From: Natronoglomus mannanivorans
GTDB lineage: Archaea; Halobacteriota; Halobacteria; Halobacteriales; Natrialbaceae
Assembly (NCBI GenBank): GCA_025517485.1
Contig: JAOPKB010000016.1
Location: 62,001 to 126,000 of the forward strand
DNA: 64,000 nt
Direction: 5' to 3'
Below the pieces are notes generated by a model. It saw only the letters and a program-made list of their open reading frames with translations, was not told the origin of the DNA and made no database searches. Both the position numbers and the translations under genes were made by a program. Below, piece by piece: positions 8,897 through 17,472 of the stretch; positions within the stretch are counted from its first letter, which is position 1, and each line of letters opens with the position of its first letter.

Positions 8897-10780
8897 ATGG
8901 CTGGCAAGTGGACCGGGGGAATCGTGACCGAGACGAACGGCGACGGTCCGCCGAGCGTCGGCGAGTGGGTCCCGGTCACCGTTCCGGGGCGGTCGTCGAC
9001 GTTCGCCGGGGCCGACGCACCGGTCGCGTACCGGACGACGTTCGCCGACCCGAGGAGTTCATCGGCCGAACGCACGCGTCTCGTGTTGGGCGGCGCGTAC
9101 GGACGGACACGCGTCTGGCTCAACGGGACGTTGCTGGGCGAGCACAGCACCTACTTCCTCCCGGCCCGGTTCGAGTTCGAGCCGCAGGAAGCCAACGAGT
9201 TACTCGTCGTCTGCGAACCGCCGGACGAAAGCGGTGCCGGTGGAATCTACGAAACCGACGCGGTACCGGCCGAGACAGCGGTCCCGGGAATCTGGTGGAG
9301 CGTCGAGTTGCAGGTCAGACCGCCGACGTTCGTCAGTTCACTCGCGGCTGTACCCCGGGTAACTGACGGCGAGGCGGTGATCGACACCGAAGTGACGGTC
9401 GACGCCGGCGAGGCGGTCGACGACGCCGTGACGCTGTCGTTGCGTCCGGAGGGGTTCCGCGGCGGCGGCTCGATGGAACGAGTCCCCGTCCAGGCCGATG
9501 CCGGCGAGCGGGTGACGGTCTCGAAGTCACTCGAGGTCCGGGACCCCAACCTGTGGTGGCCACGCGGATACGGCCCGCAGCACCGCTACACCGTCCGTGC
9601 GAAACTCGGCGAGGATAGCGCCGAACGGACGGTCGGACTCCGAACGATCGAGCGCGACGACGAGGGACTGATCGTCAACGGTCGTCGCCTTCGGGCGCGA
9701 GGGATCAACCGACGTCCGAGCGTGGGTGGAGACGCCTCCGAGGACGTCCGACGAGCGATCGACGCGAACGCGACCCTCGTGCGCGTCCGCGGTCACGTCC
9801 CGTCTCCCGAATTCTACGCGGCCTGTGACGAGACGGGGGTGCTCGTCTGGCAGGACCTGCCACTCGCGGAAGGAGAGTTCGAAGCTGACCGTGCGACTGC
9901 GCTCCTCGAGTCGATTGCGACGAGTTACGGCTCGCATCCGAGCCTCGCGATGTACGGGATTCGGGACGACCCTCACGAACCGTTCGCCGATCCGCTGGGG
10001 GCGGGGACGCTGGCGAAGCTTCGGTTCCGATGGCGTGCGTGGCGTGCGTCGTTCGACCCCACCGAGGTCGAGACGGTCGCAGCGACAGTCTCCGACGGCA
10101 GGCCAGTCGTCTCCGTCGCCGGCCAGCCGGGACTCGACGCGGACGCCACCCACCTCTCGCCGGGCTGGCGCTATCTCGAGGCGGCCGATATCGACTGGCT
10201 CCTCGAGCGCTCGCCCGATCTCGGCCGGGTCGTCGGCGACGTCGAGGCGGGGTCGCTGACGGGTTCCGATACCGATGGGAGCACGGACCCGACGTCGATT
10301 CCCGGCCTCGACGCGTCGATCCTCGAGCGACACGCCGAGGGTGTCGAGGCCTCCCAATCGTCCCAGGCGGCGACGCTGAAGACGGTCGTCGAGGCGCTCC
10401 GTCGCCACGGGAGTGGGATTCTCGTCGCCGGGACGCTTCGAGACGCGGCGGTCGGTGGGGGGATGGGTGTGCTCTCGGCCGATGGAACGGCCAAACCCGC
10501 CTCCGAGGCACTGGCCGGCGCCTACGAACCCGTTCAGGTCGTCCTCGACGGCCCGGCCGAACCCGGATCGGCCGGGCTCACGCTGTGCAACGACACCGAC
10601 GAACGCGTCGAGACCACCGTCGTCTGGCGGGCGGGCAGCGAAGCAGACGAGATCGATGTAGTGGCCGATCCTCTCGAGTCGAAACCCCTCGAAACGGTCG
10701 AAATACCGCCCGCTGCGTCCGAACTCGCCCTCGAATGTACGATCGACGGTCGGTCGGTTCGGAACGCCTACCGTTTATAA
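8897..10780 (+). CDS. GH2-like (beta-mannosidase-type) protein with altered active site
   Basis: A 627-residue protein with the domain order of glycoside hydrolase family 2: a galactose-binding-like N-domain (residues about 20-145, containing RVWLNGTLLGEHSTYF), an Ig-like sandwich (DPNLWWPRGYGPQHRY) and a TIM-barrel part (RGINRR, YAACDETGVLVWQDLP). In active relatives the HPSVVxWxxGNE stretch carries the acid/base Glu; here HPSLAMYGIRDDP has Asp-Asp in its place. A later GDVEAGS may correspond to the nucleophile block. There is no signal peptide, so the protein is probably cytoplasmic. It may be a binding protein or an atypical hydrolase; see findings. Confidence 0.75.
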   Translation: MAGKWTGGIVTETNGDGPPSVGEWVPVTVPGRSSTFAGADAPVAYRTTFADPRSSSAERTRLVLGGAYGRTRVWLNGTLLGEHSTYFLPARFEFEPQEANELLVVCEPPDESGAGGIYETDAVPAETAVPGIWWSVELQVRPPTFVSSLAAVPRVTDGEAVIDTEVTVDAGEAVDDAVTLSLRPEGFRGGGSMERVPVQADAGERVTVSKSLEVRDPNLWWPRGYGPQHRYTVRAKLGEDSAERTVGLRTIERDDEGLIVNGRRLRARGINRRPSVGGDASEDVRRAIDANATLVRVRGHVPSPEFYAACDETGVLVWQDLPLAEGEFEADRATALLESIATSYGSHPSLAMYGIRDDPHEPFADPLGAGTLAKLRFRWRAWRASFDPTEVETVAATVSDGRPVVSVAGQPGLDADATHLSPGWRYLEAADIDWLLERSPDLGRVVGDVEAGSLTGSDTDGSTDPTSIPGLDASILERHAEGVEASQSSQAATLKTVVEALRRHGSGILVAGTLRDAAVGGGMGVLSADGTAKPASEALAGAYEPVQVVLDGPAEPGSAGLTLCNDTDERVETTVVWRAGSEADEIDVVADPLESKPLETVEIPPAASELALECTIDGRSVRNAYRL

Positions 10781-11019
10781 CCCTTACTCACCACCATGCG
10801 AACGAATTACACGGTTCGATGGGGCGCCTGCTAACGGTTTTCACGGTTGCGGAGACCGGTATCTTTAAATGGCGTGGCCCAATAGGTACGGGTACCAGAA
10901 CGCCACCGGGGCGCGTATCGCTCGATGATCGATGACAGGAATCTTATTCACCGAGGTTTCGCAGATCGTGAGCCGGCGCGCTGTCCGGTGCGGGTATGGC
11001 ACAGAGGTTTGACTAACAC

Positions 11020-11901
11020 ATGGTAGACGAATCGAAAAACGTAGAACTCACAGAGGACGATCTCGAGAACAAATCGAAGGGGCAGCTCATCAAGATGGCC
11101 GGGCAGCTCCGAGACCGACGAAACGAACTCAACCAGATGGCTTCCGAGCGCGCTTCCAAGCGCGACGATCTGAACGCGAAGACTCGCGAGAAGGTCGACG
11201 AAGCCCAGGAACACCGCGAGAAACGCGACGAGCTCAACGAGCAGGTCCAAGAGCACAAAGAGAGCCGTAACGAGCTCAACGCCGAGGCCAACAAGCTGTT
11301 CGACCGCGTCGAGAAGCTCAAATCGGACATGGAACTCGACGAGGGCAAGGACCTCGAGGAACTCGAGGAGGAGATCGAACAGCTCGAGTTCAAACAGCAG
11401 ACCGAAGTCCTCTCGAGTGAAGAAGAGCGCGAACTCATCGAGAAGATCGAGGGCAAGCGCGAGGAGTACGCCGACCGAAAGGAGAAACTCGACCAGAACG
11501 ACGACCTCGAAGGGCTCGTCGAGGAGGCCGAGGAGGTCCGCTCGGAAGCGTCCCAGCACCACCAGAAGGTCACCGAACTCGCGGATCAGGCCCAGAAACA
11601 CCACAACCAGATGATCGAGGCCTATCGCGAGGCCGACGACATCCGTGACGAGGCCGACGAGATGCACGAGTCCTTCGTCGAGGCCCAGGAGGCCGCCGAC
11701 CAGCACCACGAGGACTTCGTTCGCGTCCAGAAGCGCCTGCGCGAGATGGACAAAAAGGAAGAGAAACAGCGCAAGTCCCAGCGCGACAAGAAGAAGGAAG
11801 CAGCCAAAGAGGAAGCCGAGGAGATCTATCAGAAGTTCAAGGAAGGCGAAACCCTCGACACCGAGGACCTGATGAAACTCCAGAAGACCGGTCTGCTCTA
11901 G
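11020..11901 (+). CDS. Long coiled-coil protein of unknown function
   Basis: A 293-residue, highly charged protein that is nearly all heptad-like helix (for example LRDRRNELNQMASERASKRD through RLREMDKKEEKQRKSQRD). No membrane helix, signal or catalytic motif is visible. Similar coiled-coil proteins occur across haloarchaea and are sometimes mis-annotated as phosphoserine phosphatases; I see no phosphatase motif. The first residues (MVDESKNVELTEDDLENKSKGQLIKMAGQ) suggest a short N-terminal cap. It may be a structural or chromosome-associated protein. The 240 nt upstream holds TATA-like CTTTAAA near 10863. Confidence 0.75.
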   Translation: MVDESKNVELTEDDLENKSKGQLIKMAGQLRDRRNELNQMASERASKRDDLNAKTREKVDEAQEHREKRDELNEQVQEHKESRNELNAEANKLFDRVEKLKSDMELDEGKDLEELEEEIEQLEFKQQTEVLSSEEERELIEKIEGKREEYADRKEKLDQNDDLEGLVEEAEEVRSEASQHHQKVTELADQAQKHHNQMIEAYREADDIRDEADEMHESFVEAQEAADQHHEDFVRVQKRLREMDKKEEKQRKSQRDKKKEAAKEEAEEIYQKFKEGETLDTEDLMKLQKTGLL

Positions 11902-12024
11902 CTCCGTTCGTTTACCTCGTGTCTTTCTTTCTCCAGTTTTCACGACTCGAGCCGTCAGCTCGTTCCACATTTCTCTCGCGTCCGTTCTGTGTCCGAGGAC
12001 CGCTTCGAGCGAACGTAGTCGATA

Positions 12025-12057
12025 GTTGACTGTTGTCAACAGCCACGACTCTTTTTA
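12025..12057 (+). promoter_or_regulatory. Palindromic operator and TATA box for the histidine-kinase gene
   Basis: GTTGAC (12025-12030), four spacer bases and GTCAAC (12035-12040) form a perfect 6-bp inverted repeat. CTTTTTA (12051-12057) follows as a TATA-like box about 27 nt before the ATG at 12081, which fits a leaderless mRNA. The palindrome sits just upstream of the box, where an archaeal activator or repressor would act. Confidence 0.5.
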
Positions 12058-12080
12058 CATGCTGGGTGAAAGGGGTGTGC

Positions 12081-14057
12081 ATGGTCAACGAGTCCGTGAC
12101 CGTCCTGTCACTCGGACTGACGCCAGCGGAACGTGATGCACTCGCCGATCTCGACGGCGTGACGTCGGTCACGTGCAGTACGGCCGATACTCTCCATGAT
12201 CGGCTCTCGGCGGATCGACCGTCGTGTGTCGTTCTCGGTCACGATCCACCGGCTGTCGACGGCGTCGACATAGTCGAAGCGGTCGTCGATGCGGATCCGC
12301 ATTCGGATCTGGATCTACCGGTCGTCGTCACCACGGAGAGCGACGACGACGCGGTCGCCGCCGACGTCGTTTCGGCCGGCGCAACCGGCTACGTCCCTCG
12401 ACGGCGTGGGACGGGATCGCTCACGGACGTCGTCGTCGACGCCATCGAGACGGGCGCGCGTCGCAGACGACAGGCACGAGACAGCGCGATGTTGACGGAG
12501 ATTCTGAACCGGGCACCGTTCGAGATTTACGTCAAAGATACGGAGGCCCGTCATCTCCGATCGACCAAGACGGTACGACACGACGACGCGGCGGGAAAGA
12601 CGGAGCCCGAACTCGCAGACGAAGGTCGCGCGGAGGAGATCTATCGCAAGGACCGACAGGCACTCGAGCAGCGAGAGCCGATCGTCGGCGATCTGAGTCG
12701 ATACGAGGTTCGAAGCCACGCGATCGACAACCACGACTCGGGCTGGCTCCGGTCGTGGAAGTACCCTTGGTACGAAGACGGCGAGCTACAGGGGTTGGTC
12801 GGGTTCACGCAGGACGTCACCGGAGTCGAAGAGACGAGTCGGGAACTCACCCAGAAGAACCGGCTCCTCTCACAGTTCGCCAGTGTCGTCTCCCACGACC
12901 TTCGTAATCCGCTGAACATCGCACAGGGTTATCTCGAGATCGCACGCGAGACTGGCGACGAGGAGACGTTCGACGACATCGAGCAGTCTCACCGGCGGAT
13001 GAGTGAGATCATCGACGATCTGATCCGGCTCACGCGAGACAGCAGTCCCGGCTCGTCACAGTCCTCGCTCGAGCTCGCGACCGCGGCCCGCCACGCCTGG
13101 GGGACGGTCGACACCGGCTCGGCGACCCTAGAGATCGACGCGGAGTCGGAACTCATCGTCGCGGACGAAGGGCTGCTCCAGCAGGTCTTCGAGAACCTGT
13201 TTCGGAATTCGGTCGAGCACGGCGGTGAAGACGTGACGACCACTGTCGAGATCGAGCCGGATCTGAGCGGGTTCTCCGTCTCCGACGACGGGCCCGGATT
13301 GCCGACGGACGTCCGTGAACGGCTGAACGCGGGTGAGTTCACCGAAGGTGGACTGGGCGTCAACATCGTTCGGACGATCGCGGACAGACAGGAGTGGTCC
13401 CTCGAGGCGGGTGAGAGCGAGAGTGGCGGAGCCAGGTTTACGTTCACGGGATGTTTGCTGATCTCGAACCCGGGAACCGAGACGCTCGACCGCCGGTCGC
13501 GGCCACTGACCGACGCGTACACCGTCGGCGACGTCGCTCCAGGTGAGCATCGACGGGATAGCAACGGCTGGACGGTGACCGGGACTGGCCGAAACCTCTG
13601 GCGGAACGTCAACGAGTTTTACTTCGTCTCCGGCGTCGCCGACGGCGACGTCGATATGGTCGGGCGGATCACCGACTTCACGGCCGGAAACAAGTCGGCG
13701 AAGGCGGGGTTGATGGTCAGGTCCGGGACCGAACCCGGCTCCTTACACGGATACATCGGCTGTACTCACAACATGGGTTCCGAGTCACTCTGGCAGCTCG
13801 AACCCGACGACGGGACCCAGAGCCAGTTGATCAGAGACGACGCCGCACCCCCGATCTGGTACCGGCTCAAACGCGAGGGTGACCTGGTAACGACGTTTAC
13901 CTCCGAAGACGGCGACGACTGGCGTCCCGTTACGGAACAGCGACTCCCGCTCGCAGAGCGTGCACTCTACGGGCTCGTCGTCGTCGACCACAGCCGTGAC
14001 GAGCGCGCTGTCGCACGGTTCGAGGACGTCTCGCTCGCCGAGGTTTCGTGGGAGTAG
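12081..14057 (+). CDS. Histidine kinase (degenerate REC-PAS-HisKA-HATPase) fused to a lectin-like C-terminal domain
   Basis: A 658-residue protein. Residues 1-125 look like a receiver fold whose phosphoacceptor position appears to be Gly (VVLGHDPPAVDG). A PAS domain lies at about 135-250. HisKA has the phosphorylatable His near residue 272 (VVSHDLRNPLN). HATPase_c (about 353-455) shows NLFRNSVEHG, DDGPGLP and GGLGVNIV. Instead of ending there, the chain runs on for 200 residues (about 460-658) as a beta-rich domain with NGWTVTGTGRNLW, AKAGLMVRSG and YGLVVVDHS, the pattern of concanavalin-A-like/DUF1349-type modules of secreted polysaccharide enzymes. No membrane helix or signal is seen. The start is set by the promoter at 12051-12057. 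Confidence 0.88.
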   Translation: MVNESVTVLSLGLTPAERDALADLDGVTSVTCSTADTLHDRLSADRPSCVVLGHDPPAVDGVDIVEAVVDADPHSDLDLPVVVTTESDDDAVAADVVSAGATGYVPRRRGTGSLTDVVVDAIETGARRRRQARDSAMLTEILNRAPFEIYVKDTEARHLRSTKTVRHDDAAGKTEPELADEGRAEEIYRKDRQALEQREPIVGDLSRYEVRSHAIDNHDSGWLRSWKYPWYEDGELQGLVGFTQDVTGVEETSRELTQKNRLLSQFASVVSHDLRNPLNIAQGYLEIARETGDEETFDDIEQSHRRMSEIIDDLIRLTRDSSPGSSQSSLELATAARHAWGTVDTGSATLEIDAESELIVADEGLLQQVFENLFRNSVEHGGEDVTTTVEIEPDLSGFSVSDDGPGLPTDVRERLNAGEFTEGGLGVNIVRTIADRQEWSLEAGESESGGARFTFTGCLLISNPGTETLDRRSRPLTDAYTVGDVAPGEHRRDSNGWTVTGTGRNLWRNVNEFYFVSGVADGDVDMVGRITDFTAGNKSAKAGLMVRSGTEPGSLHGYIGCTHNMGSESLWQLEPDDGTQSQLIRDDAAPPIWYRLKREGDLVTTFTSEDGDDWRPVTEQRLPLAERALYGLVVVDHSRDERAVARFEDVSLAEVSWE

Positions 14058-14200
14058 CGTCGGTGCTCGCGACGATCGTCGAACGGCCCCAGATTCGACT
14101 CCGATCGCGCGACAATCAAGCTTAACACAGCGGCTCCCCCAGATGCTGGCATGAATCGTATTCGAGTTCGATCTCGAGGTTCTCGAGGTGTTCGTCCGAA

Positions 14201-15196
14201 ATGAGTCGTACTCGTTCTCTCGGACAGCTCGCCGTCGTTCTGCTCGGTGCGGGACTGTTCGCCGCCGTCGGTATCGCCCTGTTCGTCGTCTATCCGGAGA
14301 CGCTCACGGACCTCTTTGGCGTGCTCGCCGCGCTCGCGCTCGTCCTCGTCGGGGTCAAAGTCGCGGGCTCGATCGCCGGATCGCTGTTCCCCGGCTACGA
14401 CGTCGCTGAAGTCGCCGTCGAGGGACCGATCACACGTGACGGCGGCGGTGGATCGTTGCCCTCCAGTCCTCGCGGAACGCCCGCCGACGATATCGTCGAC
14501 CAGATCGAGCGGGCAGACGAGGAAGACAACGTCGACGCACTCCTGATGAAACTGAACACGCCGGGCGGCGAAGTCGTCCCGAGCGACGACATTCGGATCG
14601 CCGCCGAGCGCTTCGACGGCCCGACGATCGCGTACACGACCGACGTCTGTGCCAGCGGCGGCTACTGGATCGCCAGCGGCTGTGACGAACTCTGGGCGCG
14701 AGAGGCGAGTATCGTCGGCTCGATCGGCGTCATCGGCTCGCGCGTGAACGCGACGGACTTCGCGGACAAACTGGGCCTCTCCTACGAGGGGTTCACCGCC
14801 GGCGAATACAAGGATGCTGGCACGCCGTTGAAAGAGATCGACGACGACGAGCGCGCTTACCTGCAGGGACTGATCGACGACTACTACGACCACTTCGTCG
14901 ACCGCGTCAGCGAGGGCCGAGACCTCGAGCCCTCGTTCGTTCGCGAGACCGAAGCCCGGATCTATCTCGGCGAACACGCACACGAGAACGGGCTCGTCGA
15001 CACCATCGGCACCCGCGAGGACGTCGAGGACGCCGTCGCAGACCGTCTCGGTCGCGACTCGATCACCGTCGAGGAGTTCCAGCCCCACCGGTCGCTCGTC
15101 CAGCGCGTGGGAACGAGCGCCCAACACGTCGCCTACGCCTTCGGGGCCGGTATCGCGGGTCTCGCGAGTGATCGTGGGTTTCGGCTCCGAACCTGA
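14201..15196 (+). CDS. sppA: Signal peptide peptidase SppA (S49 family)
   Basis: A 331-residue S49-family serine protease of the archaeal single-domain type, which cleaves leftover signal peptides in the membrane. Two transmembrane helices lie at about residues 8-30 and 36-58. The catalytic Ser is in CASGGYW (near residue 153), and the dyad Lys is probably in GEYKDAGTP (near residue 205). Supporting blocks are LMKLNTPGGEV and SIVGSIGVIG. The length is usual for archaeal forms, about half of E. coli SppA. The gene stands alone, preceded by a 144-nt spacer and followed by DUF373. Confidence 0.92.
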   Translation: MSRTRSLGQLAVVLLGAGLFAAVGIALFVVYPETLTDLFGVLAALALVLVGVKVAGSIAGSLFPGYDVAEVAVEGPITRDGGGGSLPSSPRGTPADDIVDQIERADEEDNVDALLMKLNTPGGEVVPSDDIRIAAERFDGPTIAYTTDVCASGGYWIASGCDELWAREASIVGSIGVIGSRVNATDFADKLGLSYEGFTAGEYKDAGTPLKEIDDDERAYLQGLIDDYYDHFVDRVSEGRDLEPSFVRETEARIYLGEHAHENGLVDTIGTREDVEDAVADRLGRDSITVEEFQPHRSLVQRVGTSAQHVAYAFGAGIAGLASDRGFRLRT

Positions 15197-15265
15197 GTCG
15201 ACGGCGGCCGTTTTTCGGTGACACGACCCGATTCGTCACGCTGACTGCCCCGAACGAGTAAGTGG

Positions 15266-15271
15266 TTTTAT
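15266..15271 (+). promoter_or_regulatory. TATA box of the DUF373 gene
   Basis: TTTTAT centred about 28 nt before the GTG at 15297. The spacing fits a leaderless transcript and supports the GTG start. Confidence 0.45.
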
Positions 15272-15296
15272 CGTCACGCAGAATGCATCAGCGACC

Positions 15297-16496
15297 GTGA
15301 CCACACTGGTCGTCTGCCTCGACCGGACCGACGACGTCGGTCGAAAGACCGGGCTTCGCTCGCCCATCGTCGGCTGGGAGGCAGTGCGCGCGCTCGTGAC
15401 GGACGTCGGTCTCGCAGACCCCGAGGACTCCGGAGTCAACTCGTTGCTCGAGGCCCTGCGGGTCGCCCAGAGCCTTCGCGACGACGACGAGGAGGTCGTC
15501 GTGGCCGTCGTCTCCGGTGACCGCGAGTCGATGGTCAGCGCCGATCGGGCCGTCGCGCGCCAGCTGGACGACCTCATCGCGAAGTACGACCCGGAGTCGG
15601 CCGTCGTCGTCATCGACAGCGCCGAAGACGAGCGACTGGTGCCGATCGTCGAGAGCCGTGTGAGAGTCGACTCGGTCGACCGCGTCGTCGTCCGCCAGGC
15701 TCGAGATATCGAGTCGACGTACTACCTGCTCAAACAGTTCCTCGCGGACGAGGAACTCCGCCAGACGGTCCTCGTTCCGATCGGGCTCACGTTGCTCGTC
15801 TTCCCGATGCTGGCGACGCTCGTCGGGCCCGCGGAGGGCGCTGCAGCCATCACGACCGTCATCGGCCTGTTCTTGCTCTACAAGGGCTTCAGCATCGGCG
15901 AACTCTTCACCGGCCTCGCCCGACGGACCCGCGAATCGCTGTACACCGGGCAGGTGTCGGTCGTCACCTACGTCGTCGCCGCCGGACTCACCCTCGTCGG
16001 CCTCTTCGTGGGCGGACTCGGCGTCTCGAATCTGGACGATCCGTCGGGTGTCTTCCTCCCGGCGATGCAGTTCGCCTTCGACAGCGTTCCGTGGCTCGCA
16101 GCGGCCGCGCTCACAGCCAGCGCCGGTCGCCTCCTCGACGAAGCGATCCGCGAGGAACCGATCCGCAATTCGTACCTCAACCTTCCCTTCATCGTCGTCT
16201 CGGTCGGGCTCGTCGTCCGTGGCTTCTCGGCGTACTTCCTCGAGCAGGCGAATCTCATCGACCCGATATACGTTCCCGCGTTCGAGGGTGGTATTCTGAC
16301 AGTCGAGAGTTTCGTGATCGGCGGCGGTAACCGTCTCGCGATGTTCGTCGTCGCGGGATTCCTGTTGAGTCTCGTCGGCGTGAAGGTCGCCTCGACGTTC
16401 AGTGGGACCGAACCGTCTCGTCCGGAGTCCGAACCAGAACGCGAGCCCGAACTCGTCGACGGCAGCTCGGAATCGGATTCGACCCGGTCTCCCTGA
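15297..16496 (+). CDS. DUF373 family membrane protein
   Basis: A 399-residue protein with a GTG start. The N-terminal 150 residues are a soluble alpha/beta domain (MTTLVVCLDRTDDVGRKTG, acidic turn motifs, VVVVIDSAEDERLVPIVESR). About six hydrophobic segments follow between residues 158 and 370, then an acidic Glu/Ser/Pro tail. This is the archaeal DUF373 architecture, whose function is unknown. It is most likely an integral membrane protein with a cytosolic regulatory head. It precedes dph6 by 50 nt on the same strand; dph6 seems to have its own TATA-like CTTTACT near 16518. Confidence 0.85.
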   Translation: MTTLVVCLDRTDDVGRKTGLRSPIVGWEAVRALVTDVGLADPEDSGVNSLLEALRVAQSLRDDDEEVVVAVVSGDRESMVSADRAVARQLDDLIAKYDPESAVVVIDSAEDERLVPIVESRVRVDSVDRVVVRQARDIESTYYLLKQFLADEELRQTVLVPIGLTLLVFPMLATLVGPAEGAAAITTVIGLFLLYKGFSIGELFTGLARRTRESLYTGQVSVVTYVVAAGLTLVGLFVGGLGVSNLDDPSGVFLPAMQFAFDSVPWLAAAALTASAGRLLDEAIREEPIRNSYLNLPFIVVSVGLVVRGFSAYFLEQANLIDPIYVPAFEGGILTVESFVIGGGNRLAMFVVAGFLLSLVGVKVASTFSGTEPSRPESEPEREPELVDGSSESDSTRSP

Positions 16497-16546
16497 CGGA
16501 CGACGAGACTCGTCATCCCTTTACTCACGGCCCCGTAGACTCGAGT

Positions 16547-17356
16547 ATGGATACTGACGCTGACGCGAGTGCGGATTCTGACCTCGCGTCCGAATCCGAT
16601 GCCGATTCGAGTGCCGGTTCCGGATCCGAGACACCCTCACAGAACGGCGCGTGGATCTCCCTCTTTTCCGGCGGCAAAGACTCCTCGTGGGCGCTCTATC
16701 GTGCCCTCGAGACCGGTCTCGAGGTCGGTCGCCTCGTCACCGTCCACCCGACAGGCGACTCGTACATGTATCACGTCCCCGAGACAGAACTCGCCACACT
16801 GGCCGCAGAGAGCATCGGCATCGAGCTCCTCGACGTCGAACCGGACGACTTCGACGCCGCCGACGCGACCGACTCGGGAACACAAGGTGACGACGAACTC
16901 GAACCCCTCGAGGCGGCGCTTCGGGAACTTGAGTCCGAACTCCCGGGTGGGATCGCCGGCGTGACGGCGGGTGCCGTCGAGAGCGAGTACCAGACGAGTC
17001 GAATCGAGGCGATGTGCGAGCGCCTCGATTGCGATCTCTTCGCGCCGCTCTGGCAGGAAGCGCCGCGCGAACTCGCCGACGAGATGCTCGAGGCCGGGTT
17101 CGAGATTCTGATCGTTCAGGTGGCGGCACAGGGACTCGACGAACCCTGGCTCGGACGAACCATCGACGAGGACGCGCTCGCGGACCTCGAGGCGATCAAC
17201 GAGGAGTACGGCGTCCACCTGCTCGGCGAGGGCGGCGAGTTCGAGACACTCGTCGTCGACGGCCCCCACATGGGCCGGCGGATCGACCTCGAGTACGAGA
17301 CTGAGTGGGAGGGGACTCGAGGCCGGATACGGGTAACCGACGCGCGACTGGAGTGA
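16547..17356 (+). CDS. dph6: Diphthine--ammonia ligase (Dph6)
   Basis: A 269-residue ATP-PPase family protein catalysing the last step of diphthamide formation on elongation factor aEF2 (diphthine + NH3 + ATP). The PP-loop SLFSGGKDSSWALY is at about residues 38-51, followed by TVHPTGDSYMYHVPE and the family blocks GAVESEYQTSRIE and LFAPLW. An acidic Asp/Ser/Ala tail of about 35 residues precedes the catalytic domain, longer than in most archaeal Dph6. A second low-complexity stretch lies near residues 105-120. The start is the first ATG in frame. Confidence 0.88.
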   Translation: MDTDADASADSDLASESDADSSAGSGSETPSQNGAWISLFSGGKDSSWALYRALETGLEVGRLVTVHPTGDSYMYHVPETELATLAAESIGIELLDVEPDDFDAADATDSGTQGDDELEPLEAALRELESELPGGIAGVTAGAVESEYQTSRIEAMCERLDCDLFAPLWQEAPRELADEMLEAGFEILIVQVAAQGLDEPWLGRTIDEDALADLEAINEEYGVHLLGEGGEFETLVVDGPHMGRRIDLEYETEWEGTRGRIRVTDARLE

Positions 17357-17472
17357 ACAGCCCCGATGGCGGACTGTGTTCGGCCCTGAATGGCGGCTTT
17401 TTGGTCCAGATTTTTGCGAGCTCGGCCGAGCGCCAACGAGCGAGGACGAACAGGACCGCGACGTCAACACGG

